Part shown: positions 20,434-29,697 of the stretch, piece by piece | Position numbering within the stretch: the first letter of the stretch is position 1 | Layout: the number at the start of each line of letters is the position of its first letter | Assembly (NCBI RefSeq): GCF_026191675.1 | Contig: NZ_JAKRRY010000006.1 | Span: 1 to 64,000 of the forward strand | DNA: 64,000 nucleotides | Source: Vibrio qingdaonensis | GTDB taxonomy: Bacteria; Pseudomonadota; Gammaproteobacteria; Enterobacterales; Vibrionaceae | Reading direction: 5' to 3' | Program-made: the position numbers and the translations under genes | The notes under the pieces: model-generated | The model's database searches: none | Seen by the model: only the letters and a program-made list of their open reading frames with translations | Told to the model about the DNA's origin: nothing

Positions 20434-20920
20434 TATTCGTTACTCCTAATAGTAAACATCTTTGATTTACCTGAATGTCTTAATTGATATTTCTTATATG
20501 AGACAAAACAAAGATAGATCACCCTTATGAGGTCAGCAACATACACACACCGAACATAACATCTCGTAAATGACGCGATAGCGTAAGATTAAGCTGACAA
20601 TAGCGCCTTATGAAGGCATTATCTCTGCGTGTATAAAACCTCAAAAAATCAACTCAAGATACTGATTTAATTAACTTTAAAACAAACTCACACTAGACAT
20701 AATTTAGTATTAATATTGGTAAAGTACCGACATATCAGTGTCATTTAGAACCGCTTAACTATGACAAGTATTTTTTGTCGTGACCGATGATTATTTTGAT
20801 CAATGCCTCAACCAGGTTTAACCCACTATTTAATTAAGGTTATAATCCTACTTTTAAAGCAATTATTCACTCTATTGTCACTAAGGCTTGATTAATTTAA
20901 CTTGTGTTTATCACCAACTT
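20434..20920. other. Gene-free AT-rich stretch upstream of the decarboxylase
   Basis: These 487 bases contain no credible coding frame on either strand. They are AT-rich and must carry the decarboxylase promoter. I see no convincing hairpin or repeat. Confidence 0.5.
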
Positions 20921-21775
20921 TTATTCCATGGTAATGACGGTATTAACATTCACATCCAGAACAAAGCTTGAGTCATGGCTGACTAGAATAAATGCCCCTT
21001 TATATTCTTTAAGTGCGTTCGCCAGTAAATTCTTCGAATCAATATCTAAATGATTATCGGGTTCATCCAGTAACAAAACCGTGTCATCGTCATTATGTGT
21101 CACAATCAACATGGAAAGTTTCATTTTCTCTCCACCACTTAGGTGCGCGACTTTGCGGTGAACCAGCTCTCGACGAAACCCAATTCCTGCGAGAAGCGTT
21201 CTCGCCTCGCCAAACGTCATGCCGCTAATACATGTGAGCAAACTTTCCAGAATTGACTGTTGTTCATTTAATAGACTGAAATGTTGGTCAAGATATACCG
21301 TTTCAACGTGACGAGTAACTGTCCCCAAAAAACGATGATGAATTCCATGTAGAGCCTTTAGCAACGTCGACTTTCCACTCCCGTTTCGGCCTTGCAAGTG
21401 ATAGCGTTCACCCTGTTTTATCGCAAAGGAATATCGCCCACGACAGCCATACTCAAACGCACAATTTTCTATGCTGAGTAAGGTCCTTTTCTTAGTGGAC
21501 GCTAACGAGGAGAAATAGAACGCTTGAGGATCGAGGCTCACCTGCTTCTTTCGTAGGGACAGCAGCTTAGCCGCATTATGCGCCTGCTGATTTCTTTGCT
21601 GTTTGACGGCGCTACTTTGACTTTGTCCCGCTTTATCTTTCATGGCATCTAACAGGATTTTGGGCTGACTCCCTGATCGCCTTACTCGGTTTCCTGTTGC
21701 CGCACGCTGCTGAGCTTTTTCTTGGCTGCGCTGCGCTTGATGAGCGCCGTCGTCTGTAGTGTCGACTGCACCCAA
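20921..21775 (-). pseudogene. ABC-F family ATPase, C-terminal half of a frameshifted gene
   Basis: This frame carries the second nucleotide-binding domain: Walker A GRNGSGKS, signature LSGGEKMKL, Walker B and ABC-F motif LLLDEPDNHLD, switch LVSHD. It also encodes the family linker (KAQQRAATGN, RRSGSQPKILLDAMKDKA). The upstream 94 bases overlap the N-terminal half in a frame shifted by -1, and the apparent start MGAVDTT is out-of-frame sequence, not a real N-terminus. ABC-F proteins are cytosolic, act on ribosomes and need both domains on one chain. Either this copy is inactivated by one indel, a base was misread, or the ribosome shifts frame. A start for independent translation is not evident. 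Confidence 0.8.
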
Positions 21776-22521
21776 TAAGAATCATAATTCCCTTTGAAAT
21801 AACCAATCCCTAAATGGGTCATTTGTACGACCGCATCCACCTGATTAAGCAAATGTCGGTCATGGGTAACCACCAGTATCTGACCACTAAAATGATGACA
21901 CTGTTCAATCAGCCACTGCCGACCTTCCTCATCTAGGTGATTTGATGGCTCATCCAACAAAAGCAGATCGGCGTCAGAATGAAAACACTGGTGCAGCTGC
22001 AATTTTGCGATTTGTCCACCACTTAATGAGTGGCAATACGCGTCTAAGTCAGGCTCTATTCGAAGTGATTTTAATACTTCTTGGGTATCACGCTCCAATG
22101 ACCAATCCTCACCAAGGATATCAAAGTAATGTTGCTCACATTCCCCTTGGTTAATCGCACTTAACGCCGCACGTTTTTCTGAAATACCTAGAAATTCGGC
22201 AATCGTAACGTCACTATTTAACAGTGCCGAAGGTTGTTGAGAATAAGACGCAAACTGCCCATGTCGTATCACATGACCTTCTGTCGGTCGCCTCTGTCCC
22301 AATAGTAACGACAGCAATACCGATTTACCCACACCATTTCTTCCCACCAGCCCGGTAAACCGATCTGCCAATGAAAAATTTATGTTTTTAAATAGCCATT
22401 CACCAGTATCAAGTTGGAATGACAATTGTTGGGCTGCCAATAACGGTCTCGATGACGAAGCTAACGTTGATAATGGGGATGATGTGTGTGTCAGTTGTTG
22501 ATGTGTATTACGTGCAGGCAT
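21682..22521 (-). pseudogene. ABC-F family ATPase, N-terminal half of a frameshifted gene
   Basis: A 279-residue frame with a good ribosome site (GGAGG, 5 bases before the ATG at 22521) encoding the first ATPase domain: Walker A GRNGVGKS (60-67), signature LSGGQIAKL, Walker B LLLLDEPSNHLDEE, switch VVTHD. After YFKGNYDSYWVQSTLQ the family linker should continue; instead the frame drifts (ALIKRSAAKKKLSS) and stops at 21682-21684 while homologous linker sequence resumes one frame over. Together with 20921-21775 it forms a full-length (about 520 residues) ABC-F gene of the Uup/YheS-like kind. Confidence 0.82.
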
Positions 22522-23075
22522 ATACGCCTCCTTTTACTACGAATGCAAAAGGGGTTGCGCCATTCTGAATGAATGGCTAAACGTTACTTTTATCGAATGA
22601 TCACAAGATCCAAGTTAACGGTACCATCGTTTAAATTGCGGAGTTTCTAAGCCCTAAAGATAAGGCATCGAAACAACAGCAAATACAGCGGTAATGGCTG
22701 CAACTTGGCTTGGCTAAAGCCAACGATAGTACGTTGATGCAAGATAGAGGTGACGAAGCAACGCCCACTAACCCCGAGAGTCCAATTAATTAGATATAAA
22801 ATGGCTGTCAGGATATTAGTACTTCATTATGGCGTTAGCTCCTCTTGATATGATGGCTAAATTTTAAACCCAAATAGACAAAAAAGACAACAAGCCGTTA
22901 AGGTGTTAGCTCGCAAAACAACGGTTACCTAGCCACAATTGCAACGTAATCACGGCAAAGCCTTCGCTACGAAGCAAAGTTAATATCATTTTATGAGTTC
23001 TGCGACCGCTTAGACAGTATTTATATGAATCCAAAACTATCCTTAAGGTAAGCGCAAAAACATGAGGGCACTGTG
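22522..23075. other. Gene-free stretch between the ABC-F gene and uspA
   Basis: No coding frame is convincing in these 554 bases. A short perfect palindrome TTGGCTAAAGCCAA lies at 22710-22723, and the phrase GTTAGCTC occurs twice about 80 bases apart. I could not identify a remnant gene or RNA. Confidence 0.4.
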
Positions 23076-23495
23076 ATGAAATATAAGCATATCTTAGTAG
23101 CGTTAGAGCTGTCAGATGACAGTCATGTGGTCATTGATAAGGCGGTATCCTTTGCCAAGCTCATGGGTGCTGAAGTGTCATTTATTCACATTGACGGTAG
23201 CCACGGTGAGATCTACCCGGATTTAGTAGATATTCAAGCTGAGCCTGAACGCCAGCCGCTCAACGCCACCTCAAATGAAAAGCTCGTCGCCTTTCAACAG
23301 TATACTGACTTCCCTATCAAACGATTCTTAGTCGGCACTGGGGATTTAGGTGACAAGCTAAAAGACACTATCGCTGAGAACGAAGTTGACCTGCTTATCT
23401 GCGGGCATCACCATGATTTCTGGAGCCGCATTGTGTCTTACTCCAGACACCTTATTAATAAATCACCTATCGATATTCTAGTGGTACCAATCTAA
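23076..23495 (+). CDS. Universal stress protein, UspA family
   Basis: A 139-residue single-domain Usp protein. It begins YKHILVALELSDDSHVVIDKAV and ends in the Rossmann-like C-terminus DLLICGHHHDFWSRIVSYSRHLINKSPIDILVVPI. The glycine-rich ATP loop (GxxGx9GS) of the ATP-binding Usp group is absent, which places it with UspA-like non-ATP-binding members. The ATG at 23076 has GAGGG 8 bases upstream; a GTG at 23073 is less likely. It stands alone, with a terminator right after it, and probably contributes to general stress survival in the cytoplasm. Confidence 0.92.
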   Translation: MKYKHILVALELSDDSHVVIDKAVSFAKLMGAEVSFIHIDGSHGEIYPDLVDIQAEPERQPLNATSNEKLVAFQQYTDFPIKRFLVGTGDLGDKLKDTIAENEVDLLICGHHHDFWSRIVSYSRHLINKSPIDILVVPI

Positions 23496-23527
23496 GTTTG
23501 GTTGAACGACGCATAGCGTAATAAAAA

Positions 23528-23559
23528 AATAAGCAGCGCGAGTGATAGTGCTGCTTATT
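23528..23559. terminator. Terminator after the usp gene
   Basis: AATAAGCAGC (23528-23537) pairs exactly with GCTGCTTATT (23550-23559), 10 bp, loop 12 bases. A preceding run of A (23523-23529) would give a U tract for the convergent gene on the minus strand. Confidence 0.75.
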
Positions 23560-23585
23560 GACTGTTCAAGATATTCATCACCGGC

Positions 23586-24158
23586 TTAGTTGCTTTCTAT
23601 CTGCAGTGACAACTGTTGCAAATGCTTAATGGCATCCACATGCTGCGGATAATCGGCAAACTTTGCCAATTGCTCATCACTCATTGCAAATAAATCATCC
23701 CTCAACTCCCAATAAAGGGCAGACGTATGCAGCATCGCCCCCAAAGATTTGTAGACCTCTTGCTCATAAATCGTCAGGAGTTTGTCCAGTTGCATCTCAC
23801 GATCGCTTGCATCAAAAGATTGCTGCATGTCACTGATCAATTGGCAATAACGCTCGCCGCTGGTCATGCTTTCCATTAATGGTTTGTTGTCTTTTGCTAA
23901 ATTGGCCAGGGTTTCATGAATTAATCGCAACCAATGCTCCTGAGTCAGATCGCTAGGTTCAACATTTTGGAAATTCAGGCGTACCTTCAACTCTATCGAC
24001 TTTTGCGTTTTTTTTAACACCGCTCGGCACGTTTGAAATGGCAGTTGATACTGTTTACACAACTCAACAATTAGGACATGAAACCCACCTTTAGGAAGGT
24101 GAAGGGCAGCTTTGAATGTGGCGAGTGCGTGTTCTTGGTCTTCGGTAAGATCGGTCAT
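23586..24158 (-). CDS. Hypothetical helical protein, 190 residues
   Basis: I do not recognise this family. The product is acidic, rich in predicted helix, has no signal peptide or membrane segment, and so is cytosolic. It contains a central LTQEHWLRLIHETLANLAKDNKPLM stretch-like region and a basic patch (LKKTQKSIELKVRL, about 48-61). Codon use and length fit a real gene. It is transcribed alone, convergent with uspA across a shared terminator. No function can be assigned. Confidence 0.65.
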   Translation of the reverse strand: MTDLTEDQEHALATFKAALHLPKGGFHVLIVELCKQYQLPFQTCRAVLKKTQKSIELKVRLNFQNVEPSDLTQEHWLRLIHETLANLAKDNKPLMESMTSGERYCQLISDMQQSFDASDREMQLDKLLTIYEQEVYKSLGAMLHTSALYWELRDDLFAMSDEQLAKFADYPQHVDAIKHLQQLSLQIESN

Positions 24159-24838
24159 TTCATCTATCTTCTTAAAGTACAGGTGTCACTTAATATTTTG
24201 ACTGACAGTAAGCGTCTCTAGTTCTCTAGATTTTGTCAACGCGTTTTGAAGATTGCTCACACTACGAGTCTGTTAGTCACCATCACAACTGACAACAAAA
24301 CCTTACACCCCACTCCGCCCCCGAAACAGCACTTAACTATTGACGAATGGACATTGGCAAATCTCACAACAAAACCAGCAACATAAATCAACCATTCGCC
24401 ATTATTCGTTAACAATTTACGCAAAATGTATAATTTGCACGTGCATATATTATACAACCCTCATAAAAAGCCATGTGCCGCCTAGACGACCATGTCATGA
24501 GTACTTTAATCATGCCTAACAATTAGATATCTATGCTCTATGAGTGCAACGTAACAAGTATGCACCTTAACGAGTAAAGTCCGACCACTAAAGGTTCTAG
24601 TTATGGTTCAAAAAACAGACTCCCAGACAAAATGAGAGCAAAAAAACAGCAGTTAACAACATTTTGATGACAAATGTTAGAAAAATGCACTATTCACACT
24701 TCCATCTATAACCACAAACTGCTTTACTTGTCACGATTACAGCGCCTAGTAAAACTTTAGAAAGTGTATATAAAAAATTACATCACATTTTTCGGCGCCT
24801 AGTATAAACAAACACAACAGAAAAATTTTGGAGTTACC
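24159..24838. promoter_or_regulatory. Long control region upstream of the NSS transporter
   Basis: These 680 bases have no convincing gene (a 66-codon minus frame lacks a ribosome site and family). They contain an interrupted palindrome at 24428-24455: arms GTATAAT and ATTATAC around the perfect 10-mer TGCACGTGCA. The 10-mer GCGCCTAGTA appears twice, at 24742-24751 and 24795-24804, 53 bases apart (about five helical turns), the second ending 34 bases before the transporter start. These look like regulator sites. Confidence 0.45.
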
Positions 24839-26269
24839 GTGGCAACGAGCAATACAAACACAGCGCCCCGCGATAATTGGGGATCGAAGCTAGGCTTCGT
24901 TATGGCAGCAGCAGGTTCTGCTGTAGGTTTAGGGAACATTTGGAAATTCCCTTATACGGCAGGTGAAAACGGTGGTGGTGCTTTCATCGCAATCTACCTT
25001 GCCTTTGTTATTTTTATTGGCTTTAGCGTAATGCTAACGGAATTTGCGGTAGGTCGTAAGACTGGTCGTAGTGCCGTTGGTGCTTTTAAGTCAACAGATG
25101 GTCGTTGGACGTTCGTTGGGGTAATCGGCGTCCTAAGTGGCTTGTTAATCATGGGTTTCTACCCTGTGGTAGGTGGTTGGGCACTGGCTTACGTTCAGAA
25201 AGTGTCTACTGGTCTTCTAAGCACGCCAGAAGCGATTGGTGACAGCTTTGGTGGCTTCATCACTAACCCAATCCAACCACTGATGTGGATGGGCGGCTAT
25301 CTACTCCTTAACGTCATCATTGTAAGTCGCGGCATCTCTGGTGGTATCGAAAAAGCAGGTAAGGTTCTAATGCCAATCCTGTTCCTCATTCTGATCATCG
25401 TATCAGTAAAAGGTCTGATGCTTCCTGGCGCGATGGCGGGTGTTGAATTCCTATTTAGCCCTGACTTCTCGAAAGTAGATAGTGGTGTGGTTTTAGCCGC
25501 GCTTGGTCAAGCCTTCTTCTCATTAAGCCTTGGCATGGGCTGTATGATCACTTACGGTAGCTACCTTAAGAAGAAAGAGAACCTAGTTCAAACTACGGCG
25601 ATGGTTACTGCAATGGATACTGGTGTTGCTATCCTTGCTGGTATCGCAATGTTCCCTGCGATGTTTGCGCTTGGCATGGAACCTGCTGCAGGTCCAGGCC
25701 TAGTATTCGTTGTTGTTCCTCAGCTGTTTGCTGAAATGGGTGGCGTCGGTGTGGTATTCGCACTGCTCTTCTTCATTGGCTTGTCTGTAGCAGCGCTGAC
25801 TTCTTCAGTTTCACTATTAGAAGTGGTCGTGTCTTACCTTATCGATGAGAAAGGCTTTAAACGTATCACTGCAGTACTTTCTGCAGCGGCGGTAATGGCT
25901 GTGCTATGTATCTTCGCTTCCCTATCATTAGGTGGCTTAGGTCCAACGCTATTCGATACAGGTGCCTTTGATATCTTCGACTTGCTTACGGACAAAATCT
26001 TCCTAGCGGTTGGCGGTATGTTGGTGTGTATCTTTGCAGGTTGGAGACTGACTCGCGAAGAGCTAGAGAAAGAGATCACCAACGATGGCGAAGTAAAATT
26101 CCCACTATTTGGTCTTTGGTACAACCTGGTTAAATACGTTATCCCAGTCGCGGTAGCAATCGTGGCATTTGCTGGTATTTCAAGCGGCTTTGACAGTGGT
26201 AAAGGTCCAATCATGTTAATGGGTATCGGTATCATTGCTTTGACAGGTTTCCTTTCTAAGAAACTGTAA
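24839..26269 (+). CDS. Sodium-dependent NSS/SNF family transporter
   Basis: A 476-residue inner-membrane symporter of the neurotransmitter:sodium symporter family. The helix-1 sodium/substrate segment AVGLGNIWKFPY (about 28-39) and the following ENGGGAF are hallmarks; helix 6-8 motifs (LGQAFFSLSLGMG, SVSLLEVVVSYL) are also visible. About eleven or twelve hydrophobic helices can be counted. Bacterial members import amino acids or related amines with Na+. The start is GTG, after GGAG 7 bases upstream. It is monocistronic, with a strong terminator 36 bases after the stop. Confidence 0.95.
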   Translation: MATSNTNTAPRDNWGSKLGFVMAAAGSAVGLGNIWKFPYTAGENGGGAFIAIYLAFVIFIGFSVMLTEFAVGRKTGRSAVGAFKSTDGRWTFVGVIGVLSGLLIMGFYPVVGGWALAYVQKVSTGLLSTPEAIGDSFGGFITNPIQPLMWMGGYLLLNVIIVSRGISGGIEKAGKVLMPILFLILIIVSVKGLMLPGAMAGVEFLFSPDFSKVDSGVVLAALGQAFFSLSLGMGCMITYGSYLKKKENLVQTTAMVTAMDTGVAILAGIAMFPAMFALGMEPAAGPGLVFVVVPQLFAEMGGVGVVFALLFFIGLSVAALTSSVSLLEVVVSYLIDEKGFKRITAVLSAAAVMAVLCIFASLSLGGLGPTLFDTGAFDIFDLLTDKIFLAVGGMLVCIFAGWRLTREELEKEITNDGEVKFPLFGLWYNLVKYVIPVAVAIVAFAGISSGFDSGKGPIMLMGIGIIALTGFLSKKL

Positions 26270-26305
26270 GCCATTGCGGCTAAGATAAGTTCGATATAAT
26301 CATTT

Positions 26306-26334
26306 AAGAGGAATCAGCAGATTCCTCTTTTTTT
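26306..26334 (+). terminator. Intrinsic terminator after the NSS transporter
   Basis: Perfect 10-bp stem AAGAGGAATC/GATTCCTCTT (26306-26315 with 26320-26329), tetraloop AGCA, then a run of T. Confidence 0.92.
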
Positions 26335-26420
26335 ATGTCAGAATTCCACGCTAACATATTCCCCTACTGCACACTTCAAGTTAGACTTTGCCACCTTGCT
26401 TGTTTATTAGAGATTAGTTG

Positions 26421-27050
26421 ATGTCTTCTCCTGCCCATTCCGTTATTGTTCTCGATTTTGAAACCACCGGGTTATCCCCAAATCAAGGCGATAGAGCCAT
26501 AGAAATCGGCGCAGTAAAGCTAGAGAATGGCGTCGCTGTTGATCGCTTTCAATCATTGATGAACCCAGGCTTTAGGATCAGTGGTTTTATTGAGAATTAC
26601 ACTGGAATCAGCAACCACATGTTGGCAAATGCGCCAAGCTGTGAAGAAGTCATGAGTGAGTTTTCATGTTGGATCCAAAATAGCAACCTAGTCGCGCATA
26701 ACGCATCATTTGATCAACGCTTCTTGGACGCTGAGCTTGACAGAATTCAAGCCCGTTATAATGGTACGTTTGCCTGCTCGCTACTGGCGTCACGTCGATT
26801 AACGCAAGACGCACCTTCCCATAAACTGGGTGATCTCGTCCGTTACCATCATATTGAAAACGATGGGGTGTTTCACCGTGCGTTAGCCGATGCCGAAGTC
26901 ACCGCGTCATTATGGATGGTATTGCTCAATACGTTGCAGCAACAGCACCAAGTCAGCGCGCCGAGTTTTGAGCTCATCCAAAAGCTATCTAAAACGCCTA
27001 AAGCGTCGGTTGACAATTTCTTACGTAAATACGCTGCGACGCAAGGTTAA
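26421..27050 (+). CDS. DnaQ-fold 3'-5' exonuclease (DEDDh)
   Basis: A 209-residue protein consisting of one RNase T/DnaQ exonuclease domain. Exo I is VLDFETTGL (Asp and Glu metal ligands), Exo II is VAHNASFDQRFLD, and Exo III is FHRALADAEVT with the DEDDh His and Asp. It should remove nucleotides from DNA or RNA 3' ends. It lacks the polymerase III epsilon C-terminal tail and the GIY-YIG domain, so it is one of the auxiliary stand-alone exonucleases. A TTG three bases upstream is also in frame; ATG is preferred. The ribosome site is weak. Confidence 0.9.
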   Translation: MSSPAHSVIVLDFETTGLSPNQGDRAIEIGAVKLENGVAVDRFQSLMNPGFRISGFIENYTGISNHMLANAPSCEEVMSEFSCWIQNSNLVAHNASFDQRFLDAELDRIQARYNGTFACSLLASRRLTQDAPSHKLGDLVRYHHIENDGVFHRALADAEVTASLWMVLLNTLQQQHQVSAPSFELIQKLSKTPKASVDNFLRKYAATQG

Positions 27051-27143
27051 TTCACGTTACAGTGACGACTTTGGTTAACACGAATTATTTATCACACTGA
27101 ATACGCCCTCAACCCAACGTGTATTTCAAACTATGAGCGCCCT

Positions 27144-28046
27144 ATGAACTCTCGTCTTACTGAATTATTCCCTGTTGGTGTGCGCTTTATGCTGCTCTCT
27201 GCACTGGGCTTCGCCTTCATGTCGGCGTGCGTAAAGTACGTCAGCACGTTTGGGCTACCTGTGTTTGAGATTGTCGCTGCCCGCGCACTCGTGTCATTGA
27301 TCATTAGCTACGGTGATGTAAAGCGTAAGAAGATTTCAGTGTGGGGCAATAATAAGAAACTCCTTCTCGCACGCGGTGCAACAGGCACGATGGCTCTGAT
27401 GTGTGTGTATTACTCCATCACCACGCTACCTCTGGCTGAGGCGACAATTTTGCAATACACCCACCCAGTGTTTACCGCTTTTTTAGCCTTCATTTTTTTG
27501 AAAGAGCGTGTTCAGTTCTCTACCATTCTATGCATTTTGTTATGCCTACTGGGTCTCTACGTGATGGTGTACCCCACTCTCGGCTCAAATGGTGTCAGTG
27601 AACTGCCGTTATTTAACGTCGGCATCGCGATTTTAGGCGCATTTGGGAGTGCCGTATCTTATGTCATCGTCAAAAAGTTAAGTGTGACGGAAAACAGTTC
27701 GGTTATCATTTTTTACTTCCCACTGGTTGCACTCCCCCTGTCCTTACTCCTAATTGGTGATGACTTTGTAATGCCAGATCTAACGCTAACCTTTTTGCTA
27801 GTCTTAGTAGGAATATTTACACAAATAGGGCAATTAGGCTTAACTAAAGCCATGCAGACGCAAGCGGCAGGTAAAGCTTCCGCCTATGCATATGTGCAAA
27901 TTGTCTTTTCCATCGTTCTTGGTGTTATTTTCTTTAATGAAACGCCGTCTTTCTGGACCTATGTCGGTGGCACCTTGATTGTTATGGGCGCGATGATCAA
28001 TGTATTTGGCAAAAACCTTAAATCACCCCGTGTACTTAAGTCGTGA
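27144..28046 (+). CDS. DMT superfamily transporter, two EamA domains
   Basis: A 300-residue membrane protein with about ten hydrophobic helices in two EamA repeats. The first repeat has the typical VFEIVAARALVSLII and LPLAEATILQYTHPVFTA; the second has GKASAYAYVQIVFSIVLGVIFFNE. Such proteins export or exchange amino acids, nucleosides or other metabolites across the inner membrane; the substrate cannot be read from sequence. It is codirectional with the exonuclease gene (gap 93 bases) and convergent with the CSS-domain pair. Confidence 0.9.
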   Translation: MNSRLTELFPVGVRFMLLSALGFAFMSACVKYVSTFGLPVFEIVAARALVSLIISYGDVKRKKISVWGNNKKLLLARGATGTMALMCVYYSITTLPLAEATILQYTHPVFTAFLAFIFLKERVQFSTILCILLCLLGLYVMVYPTLGSNGVSELPLFNVGIAILGAFGSAVSYVIVKKLSVTENSSVIIFYFPLVALPLSLLLIGDDFVMPDLTLTFLLVLVGIFTQIGQLGLTKAMQTQAAGKASAYAYVQIVFSIVLGVIFFNETPSFWTYVGGTLIVMGAMINVFGKNLKSPRVLKS

Positions 28047-28130
28047 TGCTGATCGTTGGTTAGCACTCAAGCGAGTATTAACTTAAGGAACGACTCAACG
28101 TCGACCGTTCGAAAGGGCCGCCCCCAATCG

Positions 28131-28916
28131 CTACAATTGATCACGTATGCTCTTTGCTTTCAATAGCGCATAGGGCGTACTCAACATCCAAATCGTGAAC
28201 CAGATGAACGTGGCTAACAAAAGACCTCGCAAGAAGTAAACACAGGCTCTCAGGATAACGGTGCTATAAGAAGTGGTGAGCGTCATTTCAAAACCATAAA
28301 CTTGGGATGCCGCCTGCCGACGTAATAATCCGCCAAACCAAGTCAGCTTGTCGTTTTTACGTGCCATAAAAGCACGATGTTCACCGTGATGTGATAGCCT
28401 CATTTCATATTCAGCAAAATCCAATCGCGGTGCTATCCAAGAGCCTACAATCCTTCGAGGATTAACATAAGCAAACGACTGACGCCCTTCCTCTTGAGTC
28501 GCGATGACAAACGATGTTTCCGGAAAATAGTCAGTGTGCATCGACCATCCTAAGAAAAGGTCAGCTAACTTGTCGCCTTGCCAATAGTGTTCATCATTGT
28601 TAGTCGCGCCAAAAATACTACAAACTGACCATGAATCAGATTGTGCTTCCATTACCCCTAACGCTCTAACTTCCTCATTTTCATAAGTCAGGTTTACATA
28701 TTCTTTCTGCACAGACAAAGGACAGCTAGAATTATAAGGAAGCGCAATAATGGCATCGTAAATACTCTTAATATGAGTCTCTATTTTTTTTACACTGTAT
28801 TCTGCACTGTGTTGCATCTCTTTTTTTACAATCATACTTGCATGTAAAAAACTTATTATCGCAACGACAAATATCATTAATGGTATCAATGCCAATTTAC
28901 TAACTGGATGTTTCAA
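28131..28916 (-). CDS. Stand-alone CSS-motif periplasmic sensor-like membrane protein (second of a tandem pair)
   Basis: A 261-residue protein with an N-terminal membrane helix (about 8-26), a periplasmic domain, and a C-terminal helix (about 225-247), ending in a short cytoplasmic tail. The periplasmic part has the conserved cysteine layout of the CSS domain: Cys in PYNSSCPLSVQKEY and the CSIFG triplet motif about 45 residues later. That domain normally sits in front of EAL phosphodiesterases (the E. coli PdeC group), where the cysteine pair is controlled by DsbA/DsbB. Here no EAL follows. The start overlaps the end of the upstream paralogue by 17 bases, so the two are cotranscribed and coupled. 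Confidence 0.7.
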   Translation of the reverse strand: MKHPVSKLALIPLMIFVVAIISFLHASMIVKKEMQHSAEYSVKKIETHIKSIYDAIIALPYNSSCPLSVQKEYVNLTYENEEVRALGVMEAQSDSWSVCSIFGATNNDEHYWQGDKLADLFLGWSMHTDYFPETSFVIATQEEGRQSFAYVNPRRIVGSWIAPRLDFAEYEMRLSHHGEHRAFMARKNDKLTWFGGLLRRQAASQVYGFEMTLTTSYSTVILRACVYFLRGLLLATFIWFTIWMLSTPYALLKAKSIRDQL

Positions 28917-29697
28917 GATTATCTCTCCGGTTACGATGTCTCAGCACGAATAAGCCCCCTAATAACACGCCGTATATCGCAGTGAATACCCCTATTAAAC
29001 GGTATGAAAATGTCATTAACTGATAAAAAAATTCTTTTGATGACCTATGCACCGAAATTTGATAGGGGAATACCTGTGACGATAAACTAAACGAATAGGT
29101 CGATATCGAATCACTTTGTGAAAAACCGAATAGCTCTAATCGAATGTTTTCTTCATCGGTAAACGAAAGCGTGATGTTCGATTTTTTATTGTCTGGACCA
29201 ATCCACCAGCCCAAGATCGCCTTTGGGTTGACTAAGCCAATTAGCAATCCATCTTCTCTTCTGATCGCTAGTGCAAAAGAGCTGTCACGACGATACTTTG
29301 AAAATTTCACTTTACCAAACAACAGATCGCCCCGTGATGAATAATCCCAATCCTTCTCATCGACATGTCGACCATATAGACCAAAATTGCTGCACAAATT
29401 AGGGAACTTGCCTAGAGGATCGCCAACGATTAGGCCACGTAATGTCACGCTATTAAACACTCGGTCGCGAAGTAGCGTCATGTATGTCGAATCACATTGC
29501 TCTAATATCGGCAATTGTCGCAACTCTTGTTCAACCGTCGACAGGTGGGCATCAATTTTTGCCACAATGCGCTCTACATCGTCACTCAAGTTATCTCGAA
29601 ATGTCATAAAATGATAAATAGAACCAAGCAGCCAAGTGTAAATCATAATCAGAAAAACATTGAAGAGTGTCTTTTTAATCGGCATAAATATTTGCAT
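28900..29697 (-). CDS. Stand-alone CSS-motif periplasmic sensor-like membrane protein (first of a tandem pair)
   Basis: An approximately 265-residue paralogue of the next gene: N-terminal membrane helix (about 9-29), a periplasmic CSS-type domain with Cys in ILEQCDSTYMTLLRDR and the motif LCSNFG, then a C-terminal helix (about 230-255) and a basic tail (RHRNRRDN). As in its partner, the usual C-terminal EAL domain is missing. Both share the phrase NP(R/K)...(G)WWI(A/G)P-like segment near the middle. A TTG at 29700 and an ATG at 29685 are alternative starts; none has a strong ribosome site. A redox sensor, or an accessory or decoy subunit for a CSS-EAL enzyme, is an inference. Confidence 0.7.
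   Translation of the reverse strand: MQIFMPIKKTLFNVFLIMIYTWLLGSIYHFMTFRDNLSDDVERIVAKIDAHLSTVEQELRQLPILEQCDSTYMTLLRDRVFNSVTLRGLIVGDPLGKFPNLCSNFGLYGRHVDEKDWDYSSRGDLLFGKVKFSKYRRDSSFALAIRREDGLLIGLVNPKAILGWWIGPDNKKSNITLSFTDEENIRLELFGFSQSDSISTYSFSLSSQVFPYQISVHRSSKEFFYQLMTFSYRLIGVFTAIYGVLLGGLFVLRHRNRRDNLETSS

Noticed and set aside
22522-23075. Possible integron attC or IS remnant (repeats of GTTAGCTC)
   Set aside because: No inverted core sites (GTTRRRY pairs with proper spacing) and no transposase-like frame.
24257-24457. 66-codon minus-strand frame before the NSS gene
   Set aside because: No ribosome site; it crosses the palindrome at 24428-24455; hydrophobic but without a recognisable family.
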